Positions 17,196 through 26,672 are shown, counted from the first letter of the stretch. The stretch is DNA of 58,706 bases from an uncultured Christensenella sp. (GCA_905210905.1 CAJLYQ010000002.1:1-58706); one strand, 5' to 3'. Program-made: numbers and translations. The notes: generated by a model not told the origin, from the letters alone.

Positions 17196-18509
17196 TTACT
17201 TGTTGTTAAGGCAAGCAATACCGGGCAATACTTTTCCTTCGAACAGTTCGAGAGACGCTCCGCCGCCGGTAGAAATGTGGGTCATCTTATCCGCATAACC
17301 GAGTTGCGCAACCGCAGCCGCACTGTCTCCGCCGCCGATAATCGTGGTAGCGTCTTTTGCGTCGGCAAGCGCTTTCGCAACCGCGTTCGTTCCTGCCGCA
17401 AGTACGGGGTTTTCGAAAACGCCCATAGGTCCGTTCCAAATAACCGTCTTTGCAGTGCTGACCGCTTCCGCATAAAGTTTACGCGTTTCAACGCCGATAT
17501 CGAGAGCCATCATATCCGCAGGGATCTCGTGAATATCTACGTTCTTAATTTCGATAGGCGCGTCGATGGGGTTCGGGAAATCTTTAACGATGGAAGCGTC
17601 AACGGGCAAATAAAGTTTTTTGCCGTTTTCTTTCGCTTTCTTAATCATATTAAGACAATACTCGATTTTCTCGTCGTCAACGAGGGAAGTTCCTACTTCG
17701 ATACCTTGCGCTTTAAGGAAGGTGTAAGCCATTCCGCCGCCGATTATAAGCGTATCGCACTTGTTGAGAAGATTGTCGATAACGTTAAGTTTGTCGGCAA
17801 TTTTCGCTCCGCCTAAGATGGCAACGAACGGACGAACGGGATTTTCGAGTGCGTCTGCCATAACGGAAAGTTCTTTTTCGATAAGGAATCCGCAAACCGC
17901 AGTCTTAACGAAACCGTATTCAACGATTGCAGCGGTAGAAGCGTGCGAGCGGTGAGCCGTTCCGAATGCATCGTTTACGTAAATGTCGCAGAAAGATGCA
18001 AGTTCTTTACAGAATTGCTCGTCTCTTCCTTCTTCGCCTGCGTCGAAACGAAGGTTTTCGAGAAGTACGCATTCTCCGTCTTTAAGAGCGGCGACTTTCG
18101 CTTTCGCGTCTTCGCCTACGATATCTTTGGCAAAAGTAACCTTGCCGTCAAGAAGTTGGTTAAGTCTGTCTGCAACGGGTTTAAGCGTAAACTTCTTAAT
18201 ATCGTTTTTCGCTTTTTCAAGCGCAGCCGCTTTTGCCGCCGCCTGTTCCGCTTCGGGAAGCGCGGCTATCGCTTTCTTTTCTTTTTTGTTCAGTCCGAAT
18301 CCGGGCGTGAAAATATTATGCGGTTTCCCCATGTGAGAACACAGTATAACTTTCGCTCCGTGTTCCATAAGATATTTGATGGTGGGCAGAGCGCCGTTGA
18401 TACGGTTTTCGTCGGTAATCACTCCGTCTTTCATCGGTACGTTAAAGTCGCATCTAACTAGACACTTTTTGCCTTTTACGTCAACATCTCGTATGGTCTT
18501 TTTATTCAT
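17196..18509 (-). CDS. pgk: Phosphoglycerate kinase with an internal insertion
   Basis: Makes ATP from 1,3-bisphosphoglycerate. Clear family segments: VRCDFNVPMKDG, the HMGKP loop, FDAGEEGRDE, DAFGTAHRSHAS, GGAKIADKL, GGGMAYTFL and GGGDSAAAV. At 437 residues it is about 40 longer than usual. The excess lies after HMGKP, around residues 66-105, in an Ala/Lys/Glu-rich stretch between FTPGFGLNKKEKK and LKPVADRL. SD GGAG is eight bases from the ATG. First gene of the glycolytic run. Confidence 0.96.
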   Translation of the reverse strand: MNKKTIRDVDVKGKKCLVRCDFNVPMKDGVITDENRINGALPTIKYLMEHGAKVILCSHMGKPHNIFTPGFGLNKKEKKAIAALPEAEQAAAKAAALEKAKNDIKKFTLKPVADRLNQLLDGKVTFAKDIVGEDAKAKVAALKDGECVLLENLRFDAGEEGRDEQFCKELASFCDIYVNDAFGTAHRSHASTAAIVEYGFVKTAVCGFLIEKELSVMADALENPVRPFVAILGGAKIADKLNVIDNLLNKCDTLIIGGGMAYTFLKAQGIEVGTSLVDDEKIEYCLNMIKKAKENGKKLYLPVDASIVKDFPNPIDAPIEIKNVDIHEIPADMMALDIGVETRKLYAEAVSTAKTVIWNGPMGVFENPVLAAGTNAVAKALADAKDATTIIGGGDSAAAVAQLGYADKMTHISTGGGASLELFEGKVLPGIACLNNK

Positions 18510-18563
18510 AAATCGTTCTCCTTTTTAAGGGTAATTATCGTACCGCTTTCCGCGGTTATTTAT

Positions 18564-18592
18564 ATTGTACCATTATTTTTCCCCTTAGTAAA
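18564..18592 (-). promoter_or_regulatory. Promoter of pgk-tpiA-gpmI
   Basis: Minus strand TTTACT (18592-18587), 17-bp spacer, TACAAT (18569-18564), about 55 bases before the pgk ATG. Confidence 0.75.
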
Positions 18593-18660
18593 CTGTTTAT
18601 TTGCTTTTTATCGCAAATAACTTACAAAAAAGCCTTTTTTGCAACTTAAAAATAGAACGC

Positions 18661-19287
18661 TTATTCTAAGCGACCGAGTTTGAGAAAAGCAATGGGTGAG
18701 CGGGCGGGGCTTTCTCGTACGTCGAAAGCAAACGGTTCGCCAAGCGGTACGCACTCTGCACGCGTATCGTTTTTCACGACGACGTCGGAATAAACGGAAA
18801 CAAACTCGTCGCCAAACGCTCCGTGTCCTTTAACCGCCTTAACGTACTCTCCGGAAAACTCGTCGAGCGTCTGATGCAAAATAAAATCCGCTCCGCACGA
18901 AAAACAGTTCGCGCTTTGCGGACAAATAAAGTCTTTGCCGACGCTTACTCCGAATTTAACTCCACCGGCGGAAAAAACTTTTATAGACTTACCTTTAGAA
19001 ACGTCTTTTTCTGTTATGGCGTCCGCAATCCCCATAAAATAACCGCCGTCAAAAACGGCAACCGAATAGAAATCTTCGTCGTCGATCTTAACCTTTGCGC
19101 AAATCGTAACCACCTTTCCCGTTTCGAACGAAAGCGTTCTTACGATTTTAATAGCCTGCGGAATTTCATAAAACTTTGAAAAAATTATCTCTTTATGATA
19201 GTTTATTGCAATTACGTCGCTTTCCAAAACGCAAAGCGGAGCAATTTCACGATTGTTTTCAATATTAACCGCTACGATATTAACCAT
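18661..19287 (-). CDS. Degenerate nitrilase-superfamily-like protein, probably non-catalytic
   Basis: 208 residues, mostly strand-rich. The stretch GGVKFGVSVGKDFICPQSANC followed by FSCGADFILHQT resembles the carbon-nitrogen hydrolase core (GvkiGvxICYDxxFPE...GADxIL), but the position of the catalytic Cys reads Gly (VGKD). I therefore infer a nitrilase-like fold without the standard nucleophile. No signal peptide or membrane segment. It sits 24 bp upstream of the SH3b-like membrane protein gene, suggesting co-transcription. Homology is by eye only. Confidence 0.5.
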   Translation of the reverse strand: MVNIVAVNIENNREIAPLCVLESDVIAINYHKEIIFSKFYEIPQAIKIVRTLSFETGKVVTICAKVKIDDEDFYSVAVFDGGYFMGIADAITEKDVSKGKSIKVFSAGGVKFGVSVGKDFICPQSANCFSCGADFILHQTLDEFSGEYVKAVKGHGAFGDEFVSVYSDVVVKNDTRAECVPLGEPFAFDVRESPARSPIAFLKLGRLE

Positions 19288-19311
19288 ATTAAAAAATATG
19301 GTTTTTACGTT

Positions 19312-19959
19312 TTATTTGTTCTTAACGGACGCTCTTTTTTTTCTTAGGAGTACGATTACCGTAAACGCAACGGCAAGTCCGCCGCCAATAAGTCCGCCCG
19401 ATATGATAAGTGCCAGTTTTTGATTATAAGTAAGTCCCGTCGTAACGTTTTCCGACTTAACGAAATAATATTCCCCGTCGTAAATCACTTTCAGATATTC
19501 GCCGTAAGAAGTGTTTTTTTCTACCACAACGCTGACTTTTTGTCCGTCGTGTAAAACCTTCCCTGCCTCGCTCTTCTCGTCGTAATACTTATACAGTTTA
19601 ATTCCGTCGCCGGTTTTCTTCCCCGTTACTTTCGCAACGTAAACTTCGTATCCGTCACCGCCTACGGTATAATACAGATACGAATACGGAACGTATCCTT
19701 CATAATGAGAATTGTATCTGATTTTTACCCATTTAACGCCGTTTCCGTCAGAAATCGGTTGTTCGATTTGTTCAACGGTTTCGTTTTGTTTTATCTCGGG
19801 TATTATTTTTTCCGAAGAAAAGGACGTCTCGGAATATAGCGGCGTTTTAATTAAGGTTTTTACTACGTCGGCATTACCGGCCGCACCCGCAAAAAAGCAA
19901 AATACGACGAGCAGACACATAGCAAAAACCACTACTAACGCGCGCCGTATGCTTTTCAT
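19312..19959 (-). CDS. Membrane-anchored protein with SH3b-like region
   Basis: 215 residues. An N-terminal signal/anchor (RRALVVVFAMCLLVVFCFFAG) is followed by an exported region with two SH3b-like segments (VKTLIKTPLYSETSFSSEK and WVKIRYNSHYEGYVPYSYL, then a second copy ending GEYLKVIYDGEYYFV), and a C-terminal membrane helix (LALIISGGLIGGGLAVAFTV) followed by RKKR. The topology suggests an extracytoplasmic domain tethered to the membrane, perhaps wall-sensing. Function unknown. It follows prs by 23 bp. Confidence 0.75.
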   Translation of the reverse strand: MKSIRRALVVVFAMCLLVVFCFFAGAAGNADVVKTLIKTPLYSETSFSSEKIIPEIKQNETVEQIEQPISDGNGVKWVKIRYNSHYEGYVPYSYLYYTVGGDGYEVYVAKVTGKKTGDGIKLYKYYDEKSEAGKVLHDGQKVSVVVEKNTSYGEYLKVIYDGEYYFVKSENVTTGLTYNQKLALIISGGLIGGGLAVAFTVIVLLRKKRASVKNK

Positions 19960-19982
19960 AAATCCTCCGTTTTTCGTCCCGA

Positions 19983-21146
19983 TTATTTATTATTGGTATT
20001 CATAAGGTTATGAATACGTTCGGACGAGTTGAGTAAGTCCGCTACGGACTTGTTCTGGTTGCAATAAGCAACGATATAAGCAATATATTTGCTCAAATCC
20101 GCTTCGATAAACCATTCGCAATCCTTTACGTCGGGACTCGTGTACGTAAGGTTGGTGCTGAGAACTGCCGTAAACAGTCCCTCTTCGTACGCTTTCTGAA
20201 ATTTTTCCTTTCCTTCGGTAAAGATAGCGAAAGTTGCGTTAAGGAAAATTCTCTTCGCTCCGTCTTCTTTAAGATGACGGCAAAGCCTGAGCATCGAATC
20301 TCCGGTCGCGATAATATCGTCCGCTACGAGAATATCTTTGCCTTTTACGGACGTTCCTATATAATCGTGGCTCACGATCGGGTTACGACCGTTAATAATC
20401 GTCGTATAATCTCTTCTCTTGTAGAACATACCGAGATCGAGACCGAGAACGGACGCGTAGAAAATGTTTCTGTTCATTGCGCCTTCGTCCGGCGAAACGA
20501 TCATAAACGTATCCTTGTTTATGTTTTCGTCCGGGAAATGCGTTCTGAGTGCCTTAAGAATTTGATAGGTCGGGAAGAAATTATCAAAACCCATCAACGG
20601 AACCGCATTTTGAACTCTGGGATCGTGCGCGTCGAACGTGATAATCTCGCTTACGCCCATAGCGTAAAGTTCTTGCAGCATTTGCGCGCAATCGAGCGAT
20701 TCTCTCGAATTACGTCTATGTTGTCTTCCTCCGTAAAGAATAGGCATAATAACCGTAATTCTCTCCGCTTTGCCGCCGGTTGCGGAAATAATGCGCTTAA
20801 GATCGGCATAGTGATCGTCCGGGCTCATTCTGTTCTGACTGCCTAGCATATTATAGGTAACGTTGTAATTACCCGTGTCGACGAGAATGTACAAATCCAT
20901 TCCGCGAACGCTGTCGTTTATCATTGCTTTTCCGTCGCCGGTCGTAAAACGCGGACAGGAAGAAGACAAAATAAAAGTATCCCGTTTAACAAAATCGGCA
21001 TTTCTCTTCGCTAAGTCGCGATTATACCAATTTACGAGATACCTGTCGACGAGTCTACCCATCTCTTTCGCACCCTCGAGAACGATAAGTCCGAGCGGTC
21101 CGACGGAAGACGGTTTGTCAAATACTTCTGTAAAAAATGTAGGCAT
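19983..21146 (-). CDS. prs: Ribose-phosphate pyrophosphokinase (long form)
   Basis: Makes PRPP from ribose-5-phosphate and ATP. Recognisable PRPP-synthase features are MPILYGGRQHRRN, FDAHDPRVQNAVP, VSPDEGAMNR, and the PRPP-binding loop ILVADDIIATGDSM. The 387-residue protein is longer than the usual ~315, with divergent N- and C-terminal regions, like a subgroup of clostridial paralogs. The ATG at 21146 has GGGAG seven bases upstream; the earlier start at 21176 does not. Good promoter at 21177-21205. Confidence 0.9.
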   Translation of the reverse strand: MPTFFTEVFDKPSSVGPLGLIVLEGAKEMGRLVDRYLVNWYNRDLAKRNADFVKRDTFILSSSCPRFTTGDGKAMINDSVRGMDLYILVDTGNYNVTYNMLGSQNRMSPDDHYADLKRIISATGGKAERITVIMPILYGGRQHRRNSRESLDCAQMLQELYAMGVSEIITFDAHDPRVQNAVPLMGFDNFFPTYQILKALRTHFPDENINKDTFMIVSPDEGAMNRNIFYASVLGLDLGMFYKRRDYTTIINGRNPIVSHDYIGTSVKGKDILVADDIIATGDSMLRLCRHLKEDGAKRIFLNATFAIFTEGKEKFQKAYEEGLFTAVLSTNLTYTSPDVKDCEWFIEADLSKYIAYIVAYCNQNKSVADLLNSSERIHNLMNTNNK

Positions 21147-21176
21147 ATATTGCTCCCGTGTTCTTTGATATTTCAA

Positions 21177-21205
21177 ATTATATCACATCGTTTCGGTTTA
21201 AGCAA
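21177..21205 (-). promoter_or_regulatory. Promoter of prs
   Basis: Minus strand TTGCTT (21205-21200), 17-bp spacer, TATAAT (21182-21177). Confidence 0.8.
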
Positions 21206-21239
21206 ACGATTAACGCGTGCACGCCCTAATTTAGGAATC

Positions 21240-21272
21240 AAAAAAGCGACGTTTTTTCCGTCGCTTTTTCTT
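21240..21272 (-). terminator. Intrinsic terminator of the ABC exporter operon
   Basis: AAAAAGCGACG and CGTCGCTTTTT form an 11-bp stem with a U tract on the minus strand, just after the second ABC gene. Confidence 0.85.
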
Positions 21273-21282
21273 CCTTTTCTCG

Positions 21283-23214
21283 TTAGGTCTGAATAAATTG
21301 TGCGCCTGCGCCCTCGGCTTCGCCTTCCCCTGCTTGCTTGCCTTGGAATTGCGACAAGTACAAGTCGCGGTAGAAACCGCCTTTTGCCATAAGCGTTTCG
21401 TGGTTTCCTTGTTCGACAACGTCGCCGTGGTTCATTACAAGTATTACCTCCGCGTGCTTAATAGTTGAAAGTCTGTGAGCGATGACGAAACTCGTCTTTC
21501 CTTTCATCATATCGAGCATTGCGCTTTGTACGTATTTTTCCGTTCTCGTGTCGACCGAACTCGTCGCCTCGTCGAGTATGATGATTTTCGGATCTTTCAA
21601 AATCGCTCTCGCTATCGTAAGCAACTGTTTCTGTCCCTGAGAAATATTCGTAGCGTCGTCGTTGAGTTCGGTATCGTATCCGTGCTCCATACTCTCGATA
21701 AACTCGTGAGCATGCGCCTTCTTTGCCGCTTCGATTACGTCTTCTCTCGTCGCATTCTCTTTGCCGTACGCTATGTTGTCGGCTACAGTTCCCTTAAACA
21801 GCCAGGTGTCTTGCAGAACCATTCCGTACAAACTGCGCAAATCGTCTCTGTGCATTTTCTTAATATCTACGCCGTCAACTGTAATGGTACCTTTGTTCGT
21901 TTCGTAGAAACGCATAAGCAAGTTAACGAGCGTCGTTTTTCCTGCTCCGGTAGGTCCGACGATTGCAATACTGTCGCCTGCGTTTACGTGCAGGTTCATA
22001 TCCTTAATAAGCGGTTTGTCTTCGGTATAACTGAACGCAACGTGCTCGAAGTTTACTTCGCCTACCATTTTGCTTACGTCGGTATGCTCTTTGTCCGGTT
22101 CTTGTTCTTCAAGGTCGAACATCTTGAATACACGCTCCGCACTCGCTATCGAAGACTGAATCGTGCTTGCAATGTTACTGATGTTTTCTACCGGTTGCGC
22201 AAACTGTTTGGTGTATTGTATACAAGCCTGAATGTCGCCTATACTGATTACCCCCAATCCCGCGCGATAACCGCCCAGAATACAGATACTTACGTACGTC
22301 GCGTTATTGACGAGTTTTATAAGCGGTAGAATTATACCTGCAAGGAATTGCGCCTTTCTCGTCGCTTTAAGCAGCATAGCGTTTATCTCTTCGAATTTTT
22401 CTATGCTGTCTTCTTCGTGATTGTAAAGCATAACCACTCGATGTCCGGCATACATCTCTTCGATGTGTCCGTTCAACTGTCCGATGAGTTGTTGCTGCTT
22501 GGCAAATTCTTTTTGGCTCTTCTTGATTACCAGCATACTGACAAGCAGCAGCAACGGTACGCTCGCTATGGTAACGACCGCCATAACCCAGTCAAGCCTT
22601 GCCATCATGAAAATAACGCCGGCAACCGTCGTAACAACGGTGATAACTTGGTTTACCGTATCTTGAAGAGTAACCGATACAAGTTCAACGTCGTTCGTAA
22701 GCCTGGATAGTATTTCACCGGTAGGCGTTCCGTCGAAGTATTTAAGCGGAACTTTGTCCAGTTTGACTTTTATGTCGTAACGCATACGACGAACGACGTG
22801 TTGCGCCATAGAAGCGGCTATCATTCCGCCGGTAAAGGCGAATATTGCGTTAAGACAGTACAGACCGCCGGCGATAAGACAGATTCTCGCCACGTATCCC
22901 ATATCCATAGATCCCGTCTTGAAATACTGAATACTTTCCGCCATATAGTTGGTGACCTTTTTCAGTATATCGGGAACCCAAACGGCGAACCACGCACCGA
23001 CTGCGCTGATAACCATCATCAGTATAAGCGCGATAAGTTCGGGACGCATATACTTAATAAGTCTTACGACGGTTTTGCCGAAGTTTTCCGCGCCTTTGAC
23101 CTTTTCGACGTTAATCGAACTCGCGCCGAACGCACCCGACATATCCATCTTGCCGACGGCGGAAACTTTAGGTTGCTCTACCTTAAATAACTCTTGGTTT
23201 TGGTCTTCGTTCAT
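21283..23214 (-). CDS. ABC exporter half-transporter (partner B)
   Basis: 643-residue fusion of six membrane helices and an ATPase domain. Walker A is GPTGAGKTTL, the signature is NISQGQKQ (a variant of LSGGQ), Walker B is KIIILDEATSSVD, and IAHRLSTI supplies the switch His. The partner encoded just upstream has the orthodox FSGGQ signature. Such asymmetry is typical of heterodimeric exporters (BmrCD/LmrCD type). Its ATG overlaps the upstream gene (ATGA), so the pair is co-translated. Substrate unknown; drug, lipid or peptide export is possible. Confidence 0.9.
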   Translation of the reverse strand: MNEDQNQELFKVEQPKVSAVGKMDMSGAFGASSINVEKVKGAENFGKTVVRLIKYMRPELIALILMMVISAVGAWFAVWVPDILKKVTNYMAESIQYFKTGSMDMGYVARICLIAGGLYCLNAIFAFTGGMIAASMAQHVVRRMRYDIKVKLDKVPLKYFDGTPTGEILSRLTNDVELVSVTLQDTVNQVITVVTTVAGVIFMMARLDWVMAVVTIASVPLLLLVSMLVIKKSQKEFAKQQQLIGQLNGHIEEMYAGHRVVMLYNHEEDSIEKFEEINAMLLKATRKAQFLAGIILPLIKLVNNATYVSICILGGYRAGLGVISIGDIQACIQYTKQFAQPVENISNIASTIQSSIASAERVFKMFDLEEQEPDKEHTDVSKMVGEVNFEHVAFSYTEDKPLIKDMNLHVNAGDSIAIVGPTGAGKTTLVNLLMRFYETNKGTITVDGVDIKKMHRDDLRSLYGMVLQDTWLFKGTVADNIAYGKENATREDVIEAAKKAHAHEFIESMEHGYDTELNDDATNISQGQKQLLTIARAILKDPKIIILDEATSSVDTRTEKYVQSAMLDMMKGKTSFVIAHRLSTIKHAEVILVMNHGDVVEQGNHETLMAKGGFYRDLYLSQFQGKQAGEGEAEGAGAQFIQT

Positions 23215-26003
23215 AGTCCTAATTCCTCCGGGCTCATTTGGCTAAGCGCGATATCGCGATAAACCTGACAGTTTCTGACAAGGTCGGCGTGTTTGCCTTT
23301 CCCTACCATCTTACCGTCGTCCATTACGATGATTTCGTCGGCGTCCATTATAGTACCGATACGCTGCGCAACGATAATAACGATACTTTCGCTCGTCACT
23401 TCTTTAAGCGCGGTACGCAATCTCTTATCCGTCTTGAAGTCGAGCGCGCTGAAACTGTCGTCGAATATATATATTTCGGGGCGACGTGTAACCGCTCTCG
23501 CTATGGACAATCTTTGTTTTTGTCCGCCGGAGAAGTTTTGTCCGCCTTGTTCTACGGTATATTCGAGTTGTCCTTCTTTTTCTTTAACGAAGGTGTCGCT
23601 CTGCGCTATCTTCAACGCCGACCACATTTCTTCTTCGGTCGCGTCTTCCTTTCCGTAACGAAGGTTGTCCGCAATCGTTCCGCTGAACAATATGCTTCTC
23701 TGCGGTACGAAACCTATTTTCTTTCTGAGTTCCGCTTGCGGGTACGTCTTTACTTCCTGTCCGTCGACAAGCAAACTTCCTTCCGTTATATCGTAGAAAC
23801 GCGGTATAAGATTGATTATAGAACTCTTCCCGCTCCCCGTTCCGCCGACGATTGCGGTCGTTTTTCCCTTTTCGCATTTGAAACTGATATGGTCGAGTAC
23901 GTTCTTTTCTGCGTCAGCGGCATATTTGAAACATACGTCCTTGAACTCTATCGTTCCCGTAGTATCGTTTTCGACTTTGCAACCTTCTTCGTCTTTTACC
24001 GTAACTTCTTGATCGAGAACTTGAAGAATACGTTCCGCACTCGCAGTCGCTCTCGGGTAAATAACGACGGCACTCGCAATAAATACCATTGCCATTGCAA
24101 TTTGCGTTATGTACTGAGATACTTCGAGCATCGTCGCAACGTCGTTTATTTTCTCGCTCTTGAACTCCAACCAGTGATGAGCAAGGAAGTTGGCGTCGCC
24201 GTTTACCATCATAGCCGCACGCCAGTAGATACCGACCGCGCAGCAGTTCAAACATATATTGATAAGCGGAACGAGTACCGCGCACCAGTATTGCAACGTG
24301 GTCGCCGCTTTACTTGTTTCCTTATTAACAACGTTAAACCTTGCGTTTTCTTGGTCTTGTTTGTTAAACGCGCGTACAACCCTTATTCCCGTTATTCCTT
24401 CACGCATTATAAGCGTAAGTTGATCGACTTTTTTCTGTATAATTTTGAAATACGGCTGAACGATTATTGCCGCAACGATTGCAGACGCAATCAAAATAGG
24501 CAAAACGTATACCAAAACCATAGTAAGGTTTTTGCTCGCCTTAAACGCAAATACAAAACCGCCGATAATGGTTACGGGCGTACTGAGCGTCGTTCTGAGT
24601 ATTACTAAAAATACGTTTTGAATTTGGTTAATATCGTTTGTCGAACGAGTAACAAGGCTCGCCGTACTGAACTTATCGAACTCTGCAAGAGAATAACCTT
24701 CGACCTTGCGGAATACCTTGCTACGCAATACTTTACTGAAATAAGCCGCTATCTTACTGCTCATCATCATTGCAAGTATCGTGCAGCCGGACGAACAGAA
24801 AGTAATAAGGAACATCAACAAACCTTTCTTCAAAATGAAGTTCAGATTGCTCGTCTGAATGGTAATCCCGTCCGGAGATTTCCATTCGTCTTCCGTTTTT
24901 TCGACTTTTTCGCTCAAATCCGCCGTCGTACTTCCCGTCTTGCTGAGAGAAATTATTTCGACAAACTCGTTCCAACGCGCCTTGATCTTTGCGCCCAAAC
25001 TGCTGTCTTCCGTCTTTTCGGTATAACTGTTTACCGCGTCGGTTATTTCTTTGTCGGTAATTCCAAGTTTGTTTTTAATCCATTTTTTTTGATTTACGTA
25101 GCGATACGCATATCCGCCTATATCGTGGCAAAGAATAATTTCGTAATCCAAGAAAGGTTCTACTCTCTCGGTATCTTCGTTATAAATATACGTGAGTTTG
25201 GATTTATCGATCGCTTCGCCGTAAGAATCGACTTCGAGCGTAACGAGTTGCCCGAATTCGTCGACGACCTTATTGCCGTCTTTATCGCAAAGCACCGGTA
25301 TAGGTAAGATATTGCCGTAACGGCTGTGTTTCATATTGAGAACGCACGCTGCAAGAAGTTTTTTTGCGTTTTCGTCCCCCCAAACGCCTTCGTCATCGAC
25401 TTTTTTTTCGTCTTCTTCATCGACTTTTTTTTCGTCTTCTTCTTTGAACATATCCAAAAACGTATTTACGTTTATCGATTCTCCATCGGCTGCTCTGAGA
25501 CTTTGATAGTCGATTAAAATCGAAAATGCGTTTTCGACTTCAACGAGTTCGGACGGGGTGTATTCGCTGATATCGACGTGCCCGGTTTCCTTAAACGATA
25601 CGCGTTCGAGAGCGTTCATAAACGGAATGAGAACTTCGTTAAAAAGCGTTTCGCTGTCGCTTACGGGTATATCTTTGAAGTTAAACTTCAAACTGCTCCC
25701 CGATAAATCGTCGTTCCACGCGGTTTTTATATCGACAGTCGAAAATCCGTCTTTCATCTCAAATACCGGTATGTACCCTTCGTGATAGACTAAACTCTCG
25801 AAGTCTATATCGATATCGCCGAACGGGTTTTCCATCTCTTTATGAACGTATGCTTTTTCATAATCGAGATAAATTCCGTCGTTAATTATATCCGCCATTA
25901 AACCCGGCAAATACAATTCGGCCATTGCCCCCGACGCAAGAAGTACCACCACTACGATGAATATCTTCAACATCGGCTTCAAATTTTTTAGCAGTCTTGT
26001 CAT
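23211..26003 (-). CDS. ABC exporter half-transporter (partner A) with large extracytoplasmic insertion
   Basis: 930 residues, about 300 more than usual. Helix 1 (residues ~10-30) is followed by about 350 hydrophilic residues before helix 2 (GLLMFLITFCSSGCTILAMM), so a large domain should lie outside the membrane. Then come the remaining helices and an ATPase with Walker A GGTGSGKSS, FSGGQKQRLSIARAV, and Walker B EIYIFDDSFSALD. The final switch motif reads VAQRIGTI, with Gln for the usual His. Within the insertion an 8-residue acidic/basic repeat is encoded by a 24-bp tandem duplication. Follows the XRE-cupin gene by 54 bp. Confidence 0.88.
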   Translation of the reverse strand: MTRLLKNLKPMLKIFIVVVVLLASGAMAELYLPGLMADIINDGIYLDYEKAYVHKEMENPFGDIDIDFESLVYHEGYIPVFEMKDGFSTVDIKTAWNDDLSGSSLKFNFKDIPVSDSETLFNEVLIPFMNALERVSFKETGHVDISEYTPSELVEVENAFSILIDYQSLRAADGESINVNTFLDMFKEEDEKKVDEEDEKKVDDEGVWGDENAKKLLAACVLNMKHSRYGNILPIPVLCDKDGNKVVDEFGQLVTLEVDSYGEAIDKSKLTYIYNEDTERVEPFLDYEIILCHDIGGYAYRYVNQKKWIKNKLGITDKEITDAVNSYTEKTEDSSLGAKIKARWNEFVEIISLSKTGSTTADLSEKVEKTEDEWKSPDGITIQTSNLNFILKKGLLMFLITFCSSGCTILAMMMSSKIAAYFSKVLRSKVFRKVEGYSLAEFDKFSTASLVTRSTNDINQIQNVFLVILRTTLSTPVTIIGGFVFAFKASKNLTMVLVYVLPILIASAIVAAIIVQPYFKIIQKKVDQLTLIMREGITGIRVVRAFNKQDQENARFNVVNKETSKAATTLQYWCAVLVPLINICLNCCAVGIYWRAAMMVNGDANFLAHHWLEFKSEKINDVATMLEVSQYITQIAMAMVFIASAVVIYPRATASAERILQVLDQEVTVKDEEGCKVENDTTGTIEFKDVCFKYAADAEKNVLDHISFKCEKGKTTAIVGGTGSGKSSIINLIPRFYDITEGSLLVDGQEVKTYPQAELRKKIGFVPQRSILFSGTIADNLRYGKEDATEEEMWSALKIAQSDTFVKEKEGQLEYTVEQGGQNFSGGQKQRLSIARAVTRRPEIYIFDDSFSALDFKTDKRLRTALKEVTSESIVIIVAQRIGTIMDADEIIVMDDGKMVGKGKHADLVRNCQVYRDIALSQMSPEELGL
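25394..25441 (-). repeat. Two exact 24-bp tandem copies inside the ABC gene
   Basis: Positions 25394-25417 and 25418-25441 are identical. They encode two copies of EDEKKVDE-like residues in the extracytoplasmic insertion. The unit keeps the frame, so slippage would change loop length without breaking the protein. Confidence 0.9.
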
Positions 26004-26057
26004 CTCGTTACCCTTTTAACCGACTTTTTTATCAATACCGTTCATAAAAACGGATTT

Positions 26058-26621
26058 TTACTGTTTTACTACAATTGCAAGGAACTTGCACCCGTTTTCG
26101 GTGGTTGCTACCATTCCGTGCGGTTCGGACGAATCAAGCATAATGCTGTCGCCTTCGTTCAAATAAATTATACGACCGTTTACCGTGTATTTTAGCCCGC
26201 CTTCGAGTACGTAGTCGAACTCCTGCCCTTCGTGCGTGTTCGTTACGATGGGTTTGTCGAGAGCGTCCTTATTATAAGGAACGACAACGTATAACGGGTC
26301 TATCTTGTGATTGTAAAATCTGCTCGCAAGATGTAAATACTTGAAGTTTTCCCTTCTGTCTACGGGAAGTCCGTTACCTTTTCTTTCTACGGCATAAGAA
26401 TGCAGACACGAAAGATTGCTTCCGGTAAGAAGTTCGGCAATGTCAACTCCAAAAATACCTGCGCAACGATTGAGAAAACTAAAAGTGAAATCCACTTCTC
26501 CGTTTTCCAGCGCGTTATAATCTTTTTCGGATAATCCGCAAAGTTCGCACATCGTCTGAACGGATATTTCCAAATCTTCCCTTATGCACTTTATTCTTTG
26601 CGCTATAACTTTAACGTCCAT
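26058..26621 (-). CDS. XRE-family regulator with C-terminal cupin
   Basis: 187 residues: an N-terminal helix-turn-helix (residues ~8-62, IKCIREDLEISVQTMCELCGLSE region), then a cupin (NTHEGQEFDYVLEGGLKYTVNG, GDSIMLDSSEPHG). It probably senses a small molecule through the cupin and controls the ABC exporter 54 bp downstream and itself. GTG at 26630 is possible, but ATG at 26621 has AAGGTGA five to seven bases upstream. Its sequence resembles the N-terminal third of the acyl-CoA synthetase fusion at 38.2 kb, so the two are paralogous. Confidence 0.88.
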   Translation of the reverse strand: MDVKVIAQRIKCIREDLEISVQTMCELCGLSEKDYNALENGEVDFTFSFLNRCAGIFGVDIAELLTGSNLSCLHSYAVERKGNGLPVDRRENFKYLHLASRFYNHKIDPLYVVVPYNKDALDKPIVTNTHEGQEFDYVLEGGLKYTVNGRIIYLNEGDSIMLDSSEPHGMVATTENGCKFLAIVVKQ

Positions 26622-26636
26622 CAAATTCACCTTAAA

Positions 26637-26656
26637 AAGAGCATACTTACACTCTT
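26637..26656. promoter_or_regulatory. Imperfect palindrome in the XRE-cupin leader
   Basis: AAGAG and CTCTT arms flank a 10-base centre with two more pairs. It lies between the -10 box and the start codon; a possible autoregulatory operator or leader hairpin. Confidence 0.4.
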
Positions 26657-26672
26657 AATTTACATTGTATTT

